Shown here in pieces: positions 16,076 through 24,038 of a DNA stretch of 33,279 bases. The stretch is from NCBI RefSeq assembly GCF_027856955.1, contig NZ_JAPSMD010000015.1:1-33279 (forward strand), given 5' to 3'. Source of the DNA: Falsiroseomonas oryzae. Its GTDB lineage: Bacteria; Pseudomonadota; Alphaproteobacteria; Acetobacterales; Acetobacteraceae. Numbering within the stretch: position 1 is the first letter of the stretch; each line of letters starts with the position of its first letter. The notes beneath the pieces are model-generated. The model was not told the DNA's origin and searched no databases. It saw only the letters and a list, made by a program, of their open reading frames with translations. The translations under genes were made by a program, and so were the position numbers.

Positions 16076-17196
16076 GCCGCGTCGTCGTGGTCGGCGGCGG
16101 GCCTGCGGGCGCGGCGACGGCCATCGCCCTGGCCCGTGCCGGTCGCCCGCCGCTGCTGCTGGAGCGCGATGCGGCGGTGAGCGAGAAGGTGTGCGGCGAA
16201 TTCCTCGGTGCGGATGCCGCCCGGCTGCTGGCCGGGCTCGGTATCGAGCTCGAGGCGCTGGGTGCGGTGCCGATCCGGCATGCGGTGCTTGCGGCCGGTC
16301 GCTGGCAGGCCGAAGCCGCGCTGCCCTTCGCGGCCTGGGGGCTGCCGCGTGCCACGCTCGACGCCGCGCTGCTGTGCCGGGCGCGCGAGGCCGGCGCCGA
16401 GGTCCGGCTCGGCGCAGCTGTCGCGAGCGCGCAGGAGGCCGGGGCAGGATGGCAGCTGCGCCTGGGCTCGGGCGAGGTGGTGGAGGCGTCGCGGCTGGTG
16501 CTCGCCACCGGGAAGCACGACCTTCGCGGCCTTTCGCGTGGCTCTGCCGGCGGCGCCCTGGGTCTCAAGCTGCCGCTGCATGGCAGCCTGCCGGCGACCG
16601 TGGCGCTGCTGAGTTGCCGCGGCGGGTATGCCGGGTTGCAGCCCCGGCCTGGTGGCGGTGCCAATCTGTGCGCCGCGCTCGATCCCCGTACGCCTGGCGT
16701 GGCCGCCGCCGCGCGGTCGGCGGAGGCGCTCATGGCACATGTGGCGCGGGGTTCGGCCCTGGCGGAGAGCCTGCTTGCCGGCCTTCGCTCCGCGCTTGGG
16801 CGTCCGCTGGCTGTCGCTGGCGTCCCGTACGGCTTTCGCCATCGCGGGGGGGGGCCGTTCCGGGTCGGTGACCAGGCGGCCGTCATTCCCTCCTTTTGTG
16901 GGGACGGGGTGGCGATGGCATTGGCCTCAGGCCTCGCCGCCGCAGCAGCGATCGACGCCGGCGATCCAGCCGCGCGCCATCATGCCTGCTGGTCCGCCGC
17001 GGTCGCCGGCGGGATGCGACTGGCCGGGCTTTGCGCCATGCTCCACCGACGCGCGCCGCGGCTGCTGGTCGGCGCCGTCTCGATCGCGCCGGTGCTGCTG
17101 ACGACGGCAGCGCTGCAGACGCGGCTTGGCGCGATGCCGAGCCGGCATCGATGCCGAGCGCTTGTGGCCGACTCGACGACGTCAGGGCGGTCTTGA
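16072..17196 (+). CDS. FAD-dependent oxidoreductase (geranylgeranyl-reductase/hydroxylase type) of the polyketide operon
   Basis: 374 residues from a GTG start at 16072 that overlaps the methyltransferase stop (GTGA). The Rossmann motif VVVVGGGPAGAATAIALARAG comes right after it, which supports this start over an ATG at 16030. Further flavoprotein segments are VCGEFLGADAARLL, VLATGKHDLRG and GDQAAVIPSFCGDGVAMAL, the last being the FAD-ribityl box. The order matches aromatic hydroxylases and GG-reductase-like enzymes. By analogy with SrsC it may hydroxylate a methylated alkylresorcinol towards an alkylquinone; this is inference. The last 30 residues are rich in Arg and Ser and may extend beyond the family core. 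Confidence 0.87.
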   Translation: MSRVVVVGGGPAGAATAIALARAGRPPLLLERDAAVSEKVCGEFLGADAARLLAGLGIELEALGAVPIRHAVLAAGRWQAEAALPFAAWGLPRATLDAALLCRAREAGAEVRLGAAVASAQEAGAGWQLRLGSGEVVEASRLVLATGKHDLRGLSRGSAGGALGLKLPLHGSLPATVALLSCRGGYAGLQPRPGGGANLCAALDPRTPGVAAAARSAEALMAHVARGSALAESLLAGLRSALGRPLAVAGVPYGFRHRGGGPFRVGDQAAVIPSFCGDGVAMALASGLAAAAAIDAGDPAARHHACWSAAVAGGMRLAGLCAMLHRRAPRLLVGAVSIAPVLLTTAALQTRLGAMPSRHRCRALVADSTTSGRS

Positions 17197-17236
17197 CCCT
17201 TTACGGCGGTGCCGCCATACGCGTCGGGCCCAGGCA

Positions 17237-17313
17237 CGTCCCGTTCGTCTAGAGGCCTAGGACACCAGCCTTTCACGTTGGCAGCACGGGTTCGAATCCC
17301 GTACGGGACGCCA
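17237..17313 (+). tRNA. tRNA-Glu (anticodon TTC)
   Basis: Acceptor GTCCCGT/ACGGGAC, D-arm GTCTAGAGGCCTAGGAC, anticodon stem CCAGC/GTTGG around CTTTCAC (anticodon TTC), T-arm ACGGG-TTCGAAT-CCCGT, discriminator G and an encoded CCA (17311-17313). Confidence 0.96.
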
Positions 17314-17592
17314 CCTCACGCCCTAACGAACTCTCTCCCGGAAGCATGCCGGCGCCGTGAGGCGCAGGTTTTCCGCGGGTTCTGCGCGTGGGCTGGCGGA
17401 TGCGCAGGCGGAACGAGGGCCAAAAACGCCTCTCTCCGGCCCCGGCTTCTCCGAACCTGGCGACTTGGGCGATTTACCCGCCAGGTTGAATGCCGCGGAA
17501 GACCTCGGGTTTTTGCGGCGGAAAGGTGGCAGAGTTGGTGGGGCGTATGGCCCTCCACTCGCGACGAACAGCGAAAGTTGCTGGCCTCATTT

Positions 17593-17797
17593 CGCGGCTT
17601 GCCGGGCGTGATAGCCTGCCCCGTCACTCGTGCTGGGCACCGTCTCGCTGAAGGGCCGGCGGCTGACGCTGCAAGCGAACTCGGCCGCAGGGGCGGCGCG
17701 TGGGAACGCGTTGCCGGAGCCGGTGCTGGTCGGCCTGATTGGGCCACCGCTGACGGAACACGCCGATCTGGGATCAGATGCTCGCCCACCAGCCAAG
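17593..17797 (+). pseudogene. Internally deleted remnant of the conserved hypothetical gene at 20.9-22.3 kb
   Basis: Bases 17627-17797 are a clear diverged copy of about 21884-22063. Both translate as VLGTVSLKG(R/K)RLTL(Q/E)ANSA, then EPVL(V/T)GL(I/V)GPPLTEH. After TEHADL the reading frame is lost, although the DNA still aligns (gatcagatgctcg against gagcagatgctcg). Just upstream, 17593-17611 differs at only one of 19 bases from 20872-20890, immediately before the intact copy. The remnant therefore looks like a former full copy with about 1 kb removed. The remaining DNA at 17314-17592 and 17798-17861 holds nothing I recognise. Confidence 0.75.
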
Positions 17798-17861
17798 GCG
17801 GCACCCTTTCCAGCCGCGCCGCGATGTGCACAACACCAGCGAAATCAACGGAGGAAACCGC

Positions 17862-18818
17862 ATGCTCACCCGCCGTCTCGCCCTCGCGCTTCCCGCCGTG
17901 CTCGCCGCGCCGTCACTGCGCGCGCAGGGCGGAGCGATCCGCATCATCGTGCCCTTCCCGCCAGGCGGGTCGAACGACATTATCGCCCGCCAGCTCGCCG
18001 AGACGCTGCGCGAGCCGCTCGGCCAACCCGTGGTGGTGGAGAACCGTGGCGGCGCCGGCGGGAATGTGGGGGCGGATGCGGTGGCCAAGGCCGCGCCGGA
18101 CGGCACCACGCTGCTGTTGACGGCGCCTGGGCCGCTCGCGATTAACGAGCACCTGTTCCGCACCATGCCCTACAATCCAGCGCGCGATTTCGCGCCGGTC
18201 GCGCTGATCGCTAGCGTGCCGATCGTGCTGATGGTCCACCCGCAGGTCGCCGCCCGCAGCGTGGCCGAGCTGATTGCGCTGGCGCGGCAGCAGCCTGGGC
18301 GGATCGCCTTCGGCTCCTCCGGCAACGGCAGCACCAACCACCTGGCCGGGGAGCTGCTCAAGACTATGGCGGGAATCGACATCATCCATGTCCCTTACCG
18401 GGGCGCGGCGCCGGCGATGACGGACCTCGTCGGCGGGCAGATCCAGATGATGTTCGACAACATGCCCGCCGCCCTGCCGCAGGTGCGAGACGGCCGGGTG
18501 CGCGGCCTGGCGGTGGCCGGCGCGCGTCGCGCCGCGGCCCTGCCCGAACTGCCGACCGTCGCGGAATCTGGCCTGCCCGGCTTCGACGCGGAAGCGTGGT
18601 TCGGCCTAGTCGCGCCGGCCGCGACCCAGCCCGCCGTGCTGGCGCGGCTGGAGCAGGCGATCGCGCGCGTGCTGGCCGACCCGGCGCTGCGCGGGAGCTT
18701 CGCCCAGGCGGGCGCCGAGCCCGGCGATCGCTTCGGCGCAGCCTTCGGTGCCTTCATCATCGCCGAGCGCGCGAAGTGGGGCGGCGTCGTGCAGGCCTCG
18801 GGCGCGCGCGCGGACTGA
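17862..18818 (+). CDS. Bug/TctC-family tripartite tricarboxylate transporter substrate-binding protein
   Basis: 318 residues. The ATG at 17862 follows a strong ribosome binding site (cggaggaaaccgc). The signal peptide MLTRRLALALPAVLAAPSLRAQ directs export to the periplasm. Family segments are IRIIVPFPPGGSNDIIARQL, GQPVVVENRGGAGGN, PYNPARDFAPVALIA, VPYRGAAPAMTDLVGG and LPTVAESGLPG. The P-F-P-P-G-G-S loop and the D/N after it bind the ligand carboxylate in this family. It converges on a hydrolase/SDR pair, and I infer that the three form a small catabolic island for an acid or ester. No TctAB permease is present. Confidence 0.92.
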   Translation: MLTRRLALALPAVLAAPSLRAQGGAIRIIVPFPPGGSNDIIARQLAETLREPLGQPVVVENRGGAGGNVGADAVAKAAPDGTTLLLTAPGPLAINEHLFRTMPYNPARDFAPVALIASVPIVLMVHPQVAARSVAELIALARQQPGRIAFGSSGNGSTNHLAGELLKTMAGIDIIHVPYRGAAPAMTDLVGGQIQMMFDNMPAALPQVRDGRVRGLAVAGARRAAALPELPTVAESGLPGFDAEAWFGLVAPAATQPAVLARLEQAIARVLADPALRGSFAQAGAEPGDRFGAAFGAFIIAERAKWGGVVQASGARAD

Positions 18819-18881
18819 AGCCCTGGCGAGGCATCCCGGCGCATGTGGCTCGGTGAAGCCGCGTGCGACCGGGTCAGCGCG

Positions 18882-19685
18882 CTACCCCGCGAACAGGAAG
18901 TCCCGAACCAGCGCCGCCGTCTTGTCCGGGTCCGAGGCGGCGACGTGGTAGGAATCGCTCTCGATCACCTCGAGCCGCGACAAGGCAATGCGTTCCTGCC
19001 AGGCGCGCACCTCCTCCACCGAGCCGAGGCCGCTGCCCGTCGTCGTCACCACCAGTGTCGGCGCGGAGATGCGGTGCACCTCCTCCGTCACGTCCACGCC
19101 AGGCACCATTTGCAGGAAGCCGTCCAGCGTGGAGGCCGCGGAGCGGGCCATCAGCGCCGCCCACCACGCCAGCTGCGCCGGCGCCATGTGGCTGCCCATG
19201 CGCCCGGCGTTCGACGCATCCACCCAGGGGGCGACGCCTTCGCTAGCGATCTGTTCGCGCCAGGCCGGCGTGCGCGACGCCATGCCGCGCAGCGAGGCCG
19301 GCGCGCCGAGCACGGCCAGCCGCTCCACCCGCTCCGGATGCCGCGCCGCGATCGCCAGCGCGATAGTACCGCCGATCTTGCCGCCCACCACATGCGCCCG
19401 CGCGACGCCGAGATGGTCGAGCAGCGCGACCGCATCAGCCACCAGCCGGTCGAACCGCCACGGGTAGTCGGCGGCCATCGGCGTAGAGTCGCCGTAGCCG
19501 CGGAGATCGAGCCGCACCACCCGCGCCCTTCGCGCGACATAAGGCACGAAGGCGCGGAACGCCTCGCCGCTCTCGGCCAGGCCGTGCAGCATCAGCACGG
19601 TGGGCGCTGGTGCCCAGGGGTCGGTGAAGTCGTCCAACCGGTAGGCGAGCCGCACGCCGGGCTCGACCTCGAAATGCTGCAGCAT
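18882..19685 (-). CDS. Alpha/beta-hydrolase-fold protein with Lys at the nucleophile position
   Basis: 267 residues with the complete fold: TVLMLHGLAESGEAFRAF (oxyanion loop), VVRLDLRGYGDST, the nucleophile elbow and a C-terminal DSYHVAASDPDK with the expected histidine. The elbow reads HVVGGKIGGTIALAIA, where G-x-S-x-G would be G-G-K-I-G: the nucleophile serine is replaced by lysine. I have an impression of similar G-(A/G)-K-(L/I)-G elbows in some proteobacterial relatives, so this may be a real subfamily rather than an error. Classical ester hydrolysis is then doubtful. Its ATG overlaps the SDR stop by one base (TGATG), so the two are coupled. Confidence 0.88.
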   Translation of the reverse strand: MLQHFEVEPGVRLAYRLDDFTDPWAPAPTVLMLHGLAESGEAFRAFVPYVARRARVVRLDLRGYGDSTPMAADYPWRFDRLVADAVALLDHLGVARAHVVGGKIGGTIALAIAARHPERVERLAVLGAPASLRGMASRTPAWREQIASEGVAPWVDASNAGRMGSHMAPAQLAWWAALMARSAASTLDGFLQMVPGVDVTEEVHRISAPTLVVTTTGSGLGSVEEVRAWQERIALSRLEVIESDSYHVAASDPDKTAALVRDFLFAG

Positions 19686-20473
19686 CAGATGCACCTTGTC
19701 CCGCCGCCGTCCACGTCGATCATCGTGCCGGTGATGTAGGCCGCGCGGTCGGAGCAGAGGAAGGCGACCAACCCCGAGACCTCCTCCGGCGTGCCGAGTC
19801 GGCCGAGCGCGGTGGAGGCGATCGCCGCCGCGTTCTCGGCATTGGTGTCGCGTCCGCTGCCGGCCGCGCCTTGCGCCACCAGCGCATCCCAGCGCGGCGT
19901 CGCAATAGGGCCTGGGTTCACGCCTACCACCAGCACGTTGTCCGGCGCGCATTCCTGCGCCAGCGCATGGGTGAAGCTGAGCAGCGAGGCATTGACGCTG
20001 CTGCCCACGATATAGGTCGCGCGCGGCTGGTGGCCGGAGCGGCCGATGATGTTGACCACGCGCCCCCAGCGCCGCGCGCGCATCGGCGGCGTCAGGCGCC
20101 GCGCCAGCCGGACATAGCCCATCAGCTTCAGCGAGAGGGACTTCTGCCACACCGCATCGTCGCTCTCGCCGATGCGGCCCATCGGCGTTGCGCCGGCGTT
20201 GTTCACCAGGATGTCGATGTGTCCGAGCGCCGTCTCAGCCGCCGCCGCGGCGGCGTCGAGCTGCGCCACGTCGGTCAGGTCGGCCGGGACCGGCACGCAG
20301 CGCGCGCAGGTCTCCGCCACGATGGCGTCGGCAGCCTGCGCCAGCCGCGCCGCGTCGCGCGCCACCATCGCGACCGCCACGCCCTCGGCGGCCAGTTCCC
20401 GGGCGATCGCCCGCCCGATCCCGAGCGACGCGCCCGTAACCAGCGCCGTGCGCCCGCGCAAGCCGAGTTCCAT
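19685..20473 (-). CDS. Short-chain dehydrogenase/reductase family protein lacking the Ser and Lys of the catalytic tetrad
   Basis: 262 residues with a normal NAD(P)-binding half: VTGASLGIGRAIARELA (TGxxxGxG), then ILVNNAG. The active-site half is altered. Tyr in RATYIVGSSVNASLLSF is not followed by Lys at +4 (Y-I-V-G-S), and the position 13 residues before it, usually Ser, is Asn (NIIGRSGHQPRATY). The ending GTMIDVDGGGTRCI is typical. I recall SDRs with a Y-x-x-G-x-x-NAAL pattern that share this change. It is the first gene of the coupled pair with the hydrolase; whether it reduces, dehydrates or only binds is open. Confidence 0.88.
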   Translation of the reverse strand: MELGLRGRTALVTGASLGIGRAIARELAAEGVAVAMVARDAARLAQAADAIVAETCARCVPVPADLTDVAQLDAAAAAAETALGHIDILVNNAGATPMGRIGESDDAVWQKSLSLKLMGYVRLARRLTPPMRARRWGRVVNIIGRSGHQPRATYIVGSSVNASLLSFTHALAQECAPDNVLVVGVNPGPIATPRWDALVAQGAAGSGRDTNAENAAAIASTALGRLGTPEEVSGLVAFLCSDRAAYITGTMIDVDGGGTRCI

Positions 20474-20893
20474 GCAGCTGATTCCGCCTTTTCGCGAGGT
20501 TCCTCTGGCGCCGGGGTTGCGGCGCTGTCAACCGAGGGGCCGGGGTGCACCGTGGGGTCGCGCGGGCAGGTTCGCGCGCCGATCACGCCCTGCAGCTGCG
20601 CCTGGAGGATCGGCTGCTGCCCGCCGCCGTTTCCCCTTCGCCGTTGTCCTCCGTGGCGTCGCCTCGCCGCGGTCGGCGGCGTCACCATCGGCACGACCGT
20701 CGTCGCCAGCGCCGCCTTCGTCGTCTCCACCATTGGCGCCGACGCCCACCACCTCGCTGCGCCCGGGCGACAATCCGACCGCGCCCGGTGCGGGCCGCAC
20801 CCAGTCCTTGCGTCATCCGATCACCGAGCACCAGATCGCTGTCGGCCGCCGCAAGGTCGCCGATTCCAGCGCGCGGCTTGCGGGGCGTGATCA
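20474..20893. other. Intergenic stretch of 420 bp, no convincing gene
   Basis: This holds the promoter region of the leftward SDR/hydrolase pair and the 5' flank of the conserved hypothetical gene. Reading frames are open in several phases, but the products are Pro/Arg/Ala-rich and match nothing. One frame gives HPITEHQIAVGRRK, then ARLAGRDQL, near the right end; the DNA for the latter (20872-20890) is the 19-bp segment also found at 17593-17611. I see no RNA gene or terminator. Confidence 0.4.
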
Positions 20894-22333
20894 GCTGACC
20901 GACGATGGCCGCTTACCGCAGAGGGTCCCGCCCTGCCTCCGCAGCACGACATCTCCGGCCTGATCAGCTGGACGCGCCGAGACGAATGGCGCGACGCCCT
21001 GGCCGACCTGATTGACCGCCACGCGGCCAAGGCCTGTGCCGCGGCCGGCATCGAGGTTGCGGAGATCGAGACAGTCCTGGGCGAGTATGGCGTTTCGACG
21101 GTCTGGGGCGCGGCCTTCGAAGACCTGCTCGCCACCGACCTTCCCGGTGGGCGGAACGTCGCTGACGACTACCTCCGCCGCCGCGGCTGGAAGGAAGGCG
21201 TCGTCACTACGGAATACATCGCTGGCCTGCGTCGATCCGTGATCAGCCTCTACGAGGTGAGCGGCCTGGTGCCGGGGGAATCCATGCTGCTCCGTGACCT
21301 CGTGCGTGGCGGCGAGCCTGTGCGGGTGATGGAGAAGCGAGGCTCGCAGGGGCTTCGGCAGTGGGACCGTATCGCCACGCGGGTCATCCCGCTGCGGCAG
21401 CGCAACGTCATCAGCGGCGCGTTGATGCTGTTCGATCATCGGACCAGCGACGCCCTGCTCGCCGCGCTCGGCCGCATTCGGAAGAAGGCGCCTCGCGACG
21501 CCGTGGCCTTGGCGCGGGAACTCGGCGTCGCTGCTGATGAGCGCGCGCTGGCGCCCGAGTTCACGCCGGACCGGCTGCTCGCGCAGGCAGCCTTCATGTT
21601 CACTAGTTCATGGCTCGATGCGACGCTGAAGGCCGCCGAGGGACGTGAGCGGCCGAAGGTGGTGAATGCCGAGGGCGATCCCATCGCCTTCACGCTGCTG
21701 CACTTCCCACTCAGGCCTGGGGTGAAGGCGGAGCAGGTCCGGCAAGCTCTCGGGATGGTGCCTTCGCTCCGGCAGGAAAACGCCGGCTTCTGGAACTGGC
21801 TGGCAGAGCCCGGGGCGAAGCCGAAAGTCGTTCCGCGCCGCCGGGCGTCGCAAAGCTTCGTCACCATGATGGACGACGGCTCGCTCGTGCTCGGCACGGT
21901 CTCGCTGAAGGGCAAGCGTCTGACGCTGGAGGCGAATTCCGCGGCTCGGGCGGCGCGTGGGAAGGCGTTGCTGGAGCCGGTGCTCACAGGTCTCGTCGGA
22001 CCGCCTCTCACTGAGCACACGGACCTCGAGCAGATGCTCGTTGATGAGCGCCAGCCGCCGGCGCCGACAGGCCTGTCACCCGAGCAGGAGCGTGTGCTTC
22101 TGCACCAGACCCTCGACGAGCACTACAGGCGGGTGCTGGACGAGCCGATCCCGGCGCTCGGCGGCAAGTCTCCGCGGGCGGCGGCGCAGACGCCAAAGGG
22201 CCGCGAGAAGGTCGCGGCATGGCTCAAGACGCTGGAGAACCATGCGGCGCATCGGGCACCTGGGGATCCGATGGGCAGCTACGATGTTCGCTGGATGTGG
22301 GCGGAGCTGGGCGTGGAGACGCTACGCGGATAA
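20894..22333 (+). CDS. Conserved hypothetical protein, 5' end probably frameshifted
   Basis: The open frame runs about 479 codons, but there is no ATG, GTG or TTG in frame until GTG 21239, which lies inside well-formed protein (SWTRRDEWRDALADLIDRH and GVSTVWGAAFEDLLATDLP come before it). An ATG at 20905 in another frame reads MAAYRRGSRPA and would join LPPQHDISGLISW after a one-base shift near 20930. The true protein is thus probably about 475 residues with a damaged start. Later segments include SLYEVSGLVPGESMLLRDLV and a C-terminal ALGGKSPRAAAQTPKGREKV. The latter faintly recalls GGxxP boxes of MbcA/ParS or SEC-C proteins. I know similar proteins as unnamed in alphaproteobacteria; the function is unknown. 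Confidence 0.65.
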   Translation, partial: ADRRWPLTAEGPALPPQHDISGLISWTRRDEWRDALADLIDRHAAKACAAAGIEVAEIETVLGEYGVSTVWGAAFEDLLATDLPGGRNVADDYLRRRGWKEGVVTTEYIAGLRRSVISLYEVSGLVPGESMLLRDLVRGGEPVRVMEKRGSQGLRQWDRIATRVIPLRQRNVISGALMLFDHRTSDALLAALGRIRKKAPRDAVALARELGVAADERALAPEFTPDRLLAQAAFMFTSSWLDATLKAAEGRERPKVVNAEGDPIAFTLLHFPLRPGVKAEQVRQALGMVPSLRQENAGFWNWLAEPGAKPKVVPRRRASQSFVTMMDDGSLVLGTVSLKGKRLTLEANSAARAARGKALLEPVLTGLVGPPLTEHTDLEQMLVDERQPPAPTGLSPEQERVLLHQTLDEHYRRVLDEPIPALGGKSPRAAAQTPKGREKVAAWLKTLENHAAHRAPGDPMGSYDVRWMWAELGVETLRG

Positions 22334-22900
22334 CGTGCGGTTGGCCCCATGCCCCCATCCGTCTGGCGACCAGATAAGGCCTCTGCACTGTAGCCAATGA
22401 AACCACAAATATGGAACAAAATTACCATTGCTGCGATGCCGTGGGAACAGGCATGCTCTTTCACGGTTGACCCCGATCCGAGGGTTTGCGCGGAATGGCT
22501 GCGCGTTCTCTTTCGCGTTTAGCGCGACGCCGCTTTGTTTGCGGATCCGTTCTTGGTCCGCACGTAGGGAAGCCACTCGCTTCCAAGCGCTGTGCTTTCC
22601 CAGCAGATGCACATGCCGCTTGGTATACTTCTCAGCCGCATACTCATGATGCAAGCGACGGGGCGAGGTGCATTCAGCACATCTGGCGGGCTCCATCCGC
22701 GGGCTTGCGAAGCGAATTCGATTGCTCGGGAAACAACGGCTCGGCCGCCCTCTATTCTTCGTCGTCCCGGTCGAATGAGCAGAGCTTTGTGTTCGTGACA
22801 ACATCGGTGATCTGGCCTTTCGACGCACATCCCGAGCGTAGAGTGTCCGCGTCCATCCAAAATTTCGCTGTTACGGCAAAACAATAAGGGGAGATCGCGA
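22334..22900. other. Lower-GC stretch of 567 bp with no recognisable gene
   Basis: Composition drops sharply from the core here, marking a junction with foreign DNA. A minus frame (22322-22828, 168 codons) contains segments such as AAEKYTKRHVHLLGKHSAW, and another (22519-22884) can be read, but neither has a clear ribosome binding site or a family I recognise. It may hold remnants of an older mobile gene and the promoter of the orphan gene at 22901. I found no obvious attachment-site repeat. Confidence 0.4.
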
Positions 22901-23386
22901 ATGTTGACGTTTGACTTTGAAAGGGAGGGTTACGCGCATTGTAATTGGCCGGGTTTTTATGATAAACATTTATTCTATGTAGTTGAGGGAAAGAACAAAT
23001 ACAGCGATCTAGTGCATGGCGCTAGCGTAAATAAAGGCGTCCGTAATGGTAGGGCGAAACCTGGCGAACAGAAAGGCATAAATTCCACGCTGGCCATAAC
23101 TAATGCTCAACGCGATGAGTTATTTTCTTGGCTTAATAACGGAACTCTCAATAAGCAATTTGCAAAATTATCTGCTCTGGGAAAAAATCAACGAGCAGAC
23201 ATCTCTGGCATTCCTGTCCTTGGCGTAGTTATATCACAGGTAAAGCAGAAGTGGCAGGTCAGAGCTGGTGGTGCCTTGACTTTGGGGTTCAAGAAGGCCG
23301 GTGTAAAGCACTGGATTGACCATTTCGCGTATCATGATTGGGATGGAAGTTACGTCGTTGGCGAGGGAGCCATATTCGACACGTAG
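22901..23386 (+). CDS. Orphan low-GC gene, unknown function
   Basis: 161 residues from ATG 22901, preceded by aaggggagatcgcga, a good ribosome binding site. Codon use is far from the rest of the window: A/T-ending codons are common (aaa, aat, gat, tta, ttt), so recent transfer is likely. The product starts MLTFDFEREGYAHCNWPGFY and is soluble, without signal peptide or membrane helix. It contains many aromatic residues near both ends and a basic middle (KYSDLVHGASVNKGVRNGRAK), ending HWIDHFAYHDWDGSYV. I recognise no domain. It sits next to the recombinase module, a usual place for defence or toxin genes, but nothing in the sequence itself shows such a role. Confidence 0.7.
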   Translation: MLTFDFEREGYAHCNWPGFYDKHLFYVVEGKNKYSDLVHGASVNKGVRNGRAKPGEQKGINSTLAITNAQRDELFSWLNNGTLNKQFAKLSALGKNQRADISGIPVLGVVISQVKQKWQVRAGGALTLGFKKAGVKHWIDHFAYHDWDGSYVVGEGAIFDT

Positions 23387-23552
23387 TTCTAGAAGCCATT
23401 TTTATGGGTTCGTCTGTCCTCACCAGCGGGTGTTGTGCGGTTGTGAGCGCTGGACCTGGGTGGTTATCAGGCGCAGTGGCGGCACCGAGGAAGGATGCTG
23501 TCCTTCAGCTGGTGTGGTCTGTCGCCCGTGTCTGGAGAGGCCAATGGCGTGC

Positions 23553-24038
23553 CTATTCGACGCGGCTGTCGGATCGCCCAGCCGGCGTGCCCGCAGAAGC
23601 ATGCGACGCAGAGCAGGACATGCGCCATCGCCTGACCCCCTGGAAGCGAAGCGGCTCCAAGCGGGGTGGCCGCGGCCAAGAACAGGTGATTTCAAGGAGG
23701 CCGCAGAGTTTCACCTCTCGTGCCTGGCGGCCCTCAATGATGGACTCAACCAGCTCCGGCGCCAGCAGGGTCAGGTTTAGTACCCGACCAATATAGGCGC
23801 GATCGACGCCTTCCGCGGCGGCGAGTTCGCGGATCGATCCATACCGCCCCTCCTCCAGCATTCGCCGCCACCGGAAAGCTCGCGCCAGCGCCTTCACCAG
23901 CGCCGGGTCGCCGCGCGTCTCCGCTATGCCCTCGCTGTCCCCGCCGGTCTGCACCGGCGCGCCATCCGGCCCGACGATCTGCTTCCGCCCGCCGCGGCGC
24001 CGGATGCTCATCGGCACCACCACCGTCACGCTGGTCAT
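23553..24038 (-). CDS. HTH protein of the serine-recombinase module, C terminus probably altered
   Basis: 161 residues. Residues about 60-105 (YGSIRELAAAEGVDRAYIGRV then LNLTLLAPELVESIIEGRQ) form a ParB/KorB-like helix-turn-helix, as found in the small protein that usually follows the DUF2924-recombinase pair. The N terminus (RRRGGRKQIVGPDG) also fits. Beyond residue 107 the sequence (SWPRPPRLEPLRFQG, then Ser/Ala/Arg-rich) no longer resembles the relatives I remember, so the 3' end may be frameshifted or replaced. Its ATG overlaps the recombinase stop by four bases (ATGA). It probably binds DNA and may control the module. Confidence 0.75.
   Translation of the reverse strand: MTSVTVVVPMSIRRRGGRKQIVGPDGAPVQTGGDSEGIAETRGDPALVKALARAFRWRRMLEEGRYGSIRELAAAEGVDRAYIGRVLNLTLLAPELVESIIEGRQAREVKLCGLLEITCSWPRPPRLEPLRFQGVRRWRMSCSASHASAGTPAGRSDSRVE

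Noticed and set aside
23338-23796. Plus-strand frame of 152 codons overlapping the orphan gene end and the HTH gene
   Set aside because: No ribosome binding site, Ser/Arg-rich product, and it is antisense to the HTH protein of the recombinase module.
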